A stretch of DNA of 8,414 bases from Gemmatimonadota bacterium (GTDB lineage: Bacteria > Gemmatimonadota > Gemmatimonadetes > Palauibacterales > Palauibacteraceae), in assembly GCA_013042495.1 (NCBI GenBank), contig JABDQB010000308.1, positions 1 through 8,414 of the forward strand. The letters are read 5' to 3'. The position numbers and the translations under genes are program-made. Shown here piece after piece: positions 6,392-8,414 of this stretch (its first letter is position 1; every line of letters begins with the position of its first letter). The notes under the pieces were generated by a model. That model did no database searches, was not told the DNA's origin, and was given only the letters and a program-made list of their open reading frames with translations.

Positions 6392-6420
6392 CCTATGGCG
6401 CCAATGGAGAACGCGATCAA
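6392..6420 (-). promoter_or_regulatory. Weak sigma70-type promoter candidate for the alcohol dehydrogenase
   Basis: Reading the minus strand, TTGATC (6420-6415) is followed after exactly 17 bases by CATAGG (6397-6392). The -35 matches TTGACA at four of six positions, the -10 TATAAT at only three. Transcription would start about 17 bases before the ATG. Position and spacing are good; the hexamers are poor. Confidence 0.25.
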
Positions 6421-6451
6421 GGTACCGCAACGACAGGCGACACGGGAGCGT

Positions 6452-6472
6452 CCCCCGAGGAGTTCCCGGGGG
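6452..6472 (-). terminator. GC-rich hairpin after the DUF6588-like gene
   Basis: CCCCCG (6452-6457) and CGGGGG (6467-6472) form a six-pair all-GC stem around a nine-base loop, eight bases beyond the stop codon of the gene at 6481-7506. No T-run follows on the minus strand (the bases after it read ACGCTCCC). It would be a U-less terminator or an mRNA 3'-end stabiliser. It also separates that gene from the dehydrogenase promoter region. Confidence 0.4.
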
Positions 6473-6480
6473 CAAGGATC

Positions 6481-7506
6481 TTAGAAGGTCCCGAAAATCA
6501 GCGCGGCGGTGAAGACATCCCTCGAAGCGACCGTATACTCGGCGTTAAGACCGACGGGGCCAACGGCCAGGGTCCCACCCAGCTTGAACGTCACGTCGTT
6601 CGGGGTCTCCTGCCTGAATTCGATCTTCTGGAGTTCGACCGGAACGTTCGCCACGATGTCCGGCTCGAACTCATAGGAGATGTCCAGGTTGGCGTTCTCG
6701 AGTGTCCCGGCCCCGTAGAACGTGACCACCGACAGCTTCTTGCTCGCGATCAGTGAGAACTGGGTGGAATTGGCGTCCAGGTAATCGCCCACCTTGAAGT
6801 GCTGGAATCCGAAGGCGACGGCCAGGTTCAGCGGCGGCGCGTCCCAAATCCACTGGTCCAACGAATGTTTGATCGCTCCACCGATCATGCTGATCGATCC
6901 GACGTCGTCGCTCGGGGTGAAGCTCGGGATGAAGCGAAGCACGAGTTCCGTGCCGAGCGGTATACCGAGAGCACCCTGTATCGCCGCGTAGGGCGCCACC
7001 GGAATGTCGAAGCCCTCCGGGAATCGAACCGCCCATTCGGCCGGGTTTTCGCCCAACGCGAGCAGCGAGTCTCTGAATTCGCCCTGCGGGACGAGCACGA
7101 TACCGTCCCCCACACCGGTCACGGTCGGGGACAGGCCCGAACTGCCAGCCGGGCCATAGGGAGCGGAGAAGAATCGGCCCTCGACCGTGATCGTGTCTGG
7201 AAGAACGGGCCGAAAGGTGTCCAGGTCGTTGGGCACGAAAGAGCCCATCACGCGAAAGCCCGCGTCGAAGCCGAGCACGTCATGGACTTCCGCCGTGTGG
7301 TAGAAGCCGGAGTTCAGCGCTGCCGCGAGCCCCCGGGACAGCGGGCCGATGTACAGTTTCCCGTTCTCCTCGTTCAGACTGCTCAGTGACTCGGAGATGT
7401 CCTGAGCCTCCAGGCGGGCCGGCGACCCGATTGCCAGGGCCAGAGTCAGCCCGAGTGCGAGTCCCCAGCGCAGGGAATGGCCGCGGGGCCCGATTGGCTC
7501 CGTCAT
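6481..7506 (-). CDS. DUF6588-like secreted protein, probable outer membrane beta-barrel
   Basis: 341 aa from ATG7506. The frame is open up to 7701, but this start is chosen because it opens a clear signal peptide: basic PRGHSLRW, hydrophobic core at about 14-30, cleavage-like LEA|QD after A34. AAGGA also lies 9 bases upstream. The mature part resembles what I recall as DUF6588: YIGPLSRGLAAALNSGFYHTAE (52-73) then LGFDAGFRVMGSFVP (78-92). It continues with many alternating hydrophobic/polar stretches (for example ELVLRFIPSF, LAVAFGFQHF, SVVTFYGAGT) and ends in IFGTF. A C-terminal Phe after a beta-strand is the usual BAM recognition signal, so an outer-membrane barrel is likely. DIPVAPYAAIQGALGIPLGTE (167-187) fits a paired strand-turn. 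Ligand and function are unknown. It stands alone between the dehydrogenase and mtaB on the same strand, with a hairpin downstream. The family name is from memory and should be confirmed by profile search. Confidence 0.78.
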   Translation of the reverse strand: MTEPIGPRGHSLRWGLALGLTLALAIGSPARLEAQDISESLSSLNEENGKLYIGPLSRGLAAALNSGFYHTAEVHDVLGFDAGFRVMGSFVPNDLDTFRPVLPDTITVEGRFFSAPYGPAGSSGLSPTVTGVGDGIVLVPQGEFRDSLLALGENPAEWAVRFPEGFDIPVAPYAAIQGALGIPLGTELVLRFIPSFTPSDDVGSISMIGGAIKHSLDQWIWDAPPLNLAVAFGFQHFKVGDYLDANSTQFSLIASKKLSVVTFYGAGTLENANLDISYEFEPDIVANVPVELQKIEFRQETPNDVTFKLGGTLAVGPVGLNAEYTVASRDVFTAALIFGTF

Positions 7507-7591
7507 GTTCCGGTCCTTGTGATGGTAGCAGCGCCCGTGCTCTCCGGACGACGGTCGACGCTCGTAGAGGGCAGGACTCGGGCCAGATCGC

Positions 7592-7601
7592 CCGATATCG
7601 G
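7592..7601. other. Short perfect palindrome CCGATATCGG
   Basis: A ten-base perfect palindrome about 85 bases upstream of the ATG of the DUF6588-like gene. It could be a dimeric regulator site, but such short palindromes also occur by chance. Confidence 0.2.
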
Positions 7602-7740
7602 CAACAGGGTGGGAATTCGCAGACGGCCGGCGGTCAATACACTGATTTGATTGGACTTCGAAGAGATCTGCGCGGGGACGCTGGCTACCAAAGCAACGCA
7701 TTGTGCGCGGCTGTCGGCGTGATAACTGATCGCATCGACC

Positions 7741-7768
7741 TGCAACTGTTGCAGATCGCGGCGCGATC
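7741..7768. repeat. Two back-to-back perfect palindromes after mtaB
   Basis: TGCAACTGTTGCA (7741-7753, 6+1+6) is directly followed by GATCGCGGCGCGATC (7754-7768, 7+1+7). The second ends one base before the mtaB stop codon (7769-7771). In minus-strand RNA these could form two short hairpins with three-base loops. GATCGC at 7728-7733 could also pair with 7763-7768, enclosing the first palindrome. No T-run follows, so a classical terminator is not supported. They could be a 3'-end structure or regulator sites for the gene starting at 7506. Confidence 0.45.
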
Positions 7769-8414
7769 TTACGTCGTGGAGGCGGCCAGCAGGGGGAGGG
7801 CCGAGCGTCCGGTAGCTCCGGTCGACACCCGCAGGTCGGCCGCCGGACCGGAGAGGACGGTCCTTACCAGGGTCCCCGGCTGAACCGGACCGACGACTTT
7901 TACTCTGAGGTAGTCGCCGGTGAGTCCGACGTTCTCCGTCTCCACCGCCACCAGGGCCTCGGATCCGGCACGTTTCGCGGCATGGGCGGAACCCTTCGCG
8001 ACCCCGAGTTCGCGTAGTTCTCGCGATCGCTCGGCCGCCACGGCAGCCGGAACCCTTCCCGGCAGATCCGCAGCATGGGTCCCCGCCCGGACCGAGTACG
8101 GAAACACATGCAGGTAGGTGTAGGGAAGCTCTGCGACCAGCGAACGCGTCCGGGCGTGGTCGGCTTCCGTCTCACCTGGGAAGCCGACGATGATGTCCGC
8201 GCCCAGCCCGAGGGGCCGAACACGGTCCGCGATCTCGAGGACCCTGTGCCGGTATTGCTCCCGCGTGTGCCACCTGCGCATACGGCGGAGCACCTCGTCG
8301 CTGCCGCTCTGGAGGGGTACGTGTAGATGCGGGGCCATGAGACCCTCCGAGCCGGCAAGCAGGTCGACGAGTTCGTCATCGATCTCCGTGGCTTCGATCG
8401 AGCCGAGCCGAAAG
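7769..8414 (-). CDS. mtaB: tRNA (t6A37-C2) methylthiotransferase MtaB, C-terminal part (cut by window edge)
   Basis: C-terminal 214 codons of a MiaB/RimO/MtaB-type radical SAM methylthiotransferase, which adds a 2-methylthio group to t6A37 in ANN-decoding tRNAs. No stop interrupts the frame to 8414, so the gene continues beyond the window. The first ATG in the fragment (8338) is internal, since the codons before it read RLGSIEATEIDDELVDLLAG, typical family sequence. Visible: PHLHVPLQSGSDEVLRRMRR, ADIIVGFPGETE, and YLHVFPYSVRAGTHAADLPG. The last matches the MtaB/MiaB group, and the FPYS.R.GT.A pattern favours MtaB. A small basic TRAM-like domain follows, about LVAVETENVGLTGDYLRVKV, then a short Ala/Ser-rich tail. 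The N-terminal cluster domain and the CxxxCxxC motif would lie outside. MtaB rather than MiaB is likely, not certain. Confidence 0.88.
   Translation of the reverse strand, partial: FRLGSIEATEIDDELVDLLAGSEGLMAPHLHVPLQSGSDEVLRRMRRWHTREQYRHRVLEIADRVRPLGLGADIIVGFPGETEADHARTRSLVAELPYTYLHVFPYSVRAGTHAADLPGRVPAAVAAERSRELRELGVAKGSAHAAKRAGSEALVAVETENVGLTGDYLRVKVVGPVQPGTLVRTVLSGPAADLRVSTGATGRSALPLLAASTT

Noticed and set aside
7507..7701. Longer start for the DUF6588-like gene at 7701
   Set aside because: It adds 65 residues of unlike composition ahead of a clean signal peptide; ATG7506 has AAGGA upstream.
1..8414. CRISPR arrays, tRNA/rRNA genes, insertion sequences, phage genes
   Set aside because: I found no regular direct repeats, cloverleaf-like segments, transposase or integrase motifs, or terminal inverted repeats.

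Overview
The window looks like chromosomal DNA from a high-GC Gram-negative bacterium. The coding regions are strongly GC-rich, GTG starts are common, and secreted proteins carry signal peptides ending in 'AQD'. There is also an outer-membrane-barrel-type protein ending in Phe. The style of the permease/lipocalin genes and the DUF6588-like protein recall Gemmatimonadota and related marine lineages. That assignment is inference from memory, not a search result. I see no tRNA, rRNA, CRISPR array, transposase, integrase or clear sign of recent transfer.

Left part (305-5364, + strand): a tightly packed four-gene operon. It contains a short FtsX/MacB-type permease carrying only the C-terminal half of the fold behind a signal peptide (305-1165), a complete FtsX/MacB-type permease (1179-2363), a LolD/MacB-type ABC ATPase (2360-3052) and a 771-residue composite protein (3049-5364). 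Genes 2/3 and 3/4 overlap by 4 bases (GTGA), and genes 1 and 2 are 13 bases apart. The composite protein has three parts in series: the N-terminal half of a MacB-type permease (TM1 plus the first half of the periplasmic domain), a CrtC/AttH-type lipocalin-like domain with a YHDHNWG motif, and a class A beta-lactamase-like serine hydrolase with SxxK, SxN and KTG. ATPase, two permeases and a CrtC-like protein together resemble the AttEFGH type of transporter (Agrobacterium att genes; structural relative NE1406 of Nitrosomonas). Its substrate is unknown but presumed lipophilic.

The main observation is that the permease half missing from gene 1 is the half present at the front of gene 4. One permease therefore seems to be divided between the first and last genes of the operon. 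Its N-terminal half also tethers two periplasmic enzyme-like domains to the transporter. This could couple substrate binding or modification and serine-hydrolase chemistry to MacB/Lol-type export.

Right part (5367-8414, - strand): three ordinary-looking genes. These are a zinc-dependent alcohol dehydrogenase (5367-6368) convergent with the operon with 2 bases between the stops, a secreted DUF6588-like probable outer membrane protein (6481-7506), and the C-terminal part of the tRNA methylthiotransferase MtaB (7769-8414, running off the right edge). Small structures lie between them: a GC-rich hairpin at 6452-6472, a weak promoter candidate ahead of the dehydrogenase, and two back-to-back perfect palindromes at 7741-7768 directly after the mtaB stop. 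Positions 1-304 contain no gene I can support.
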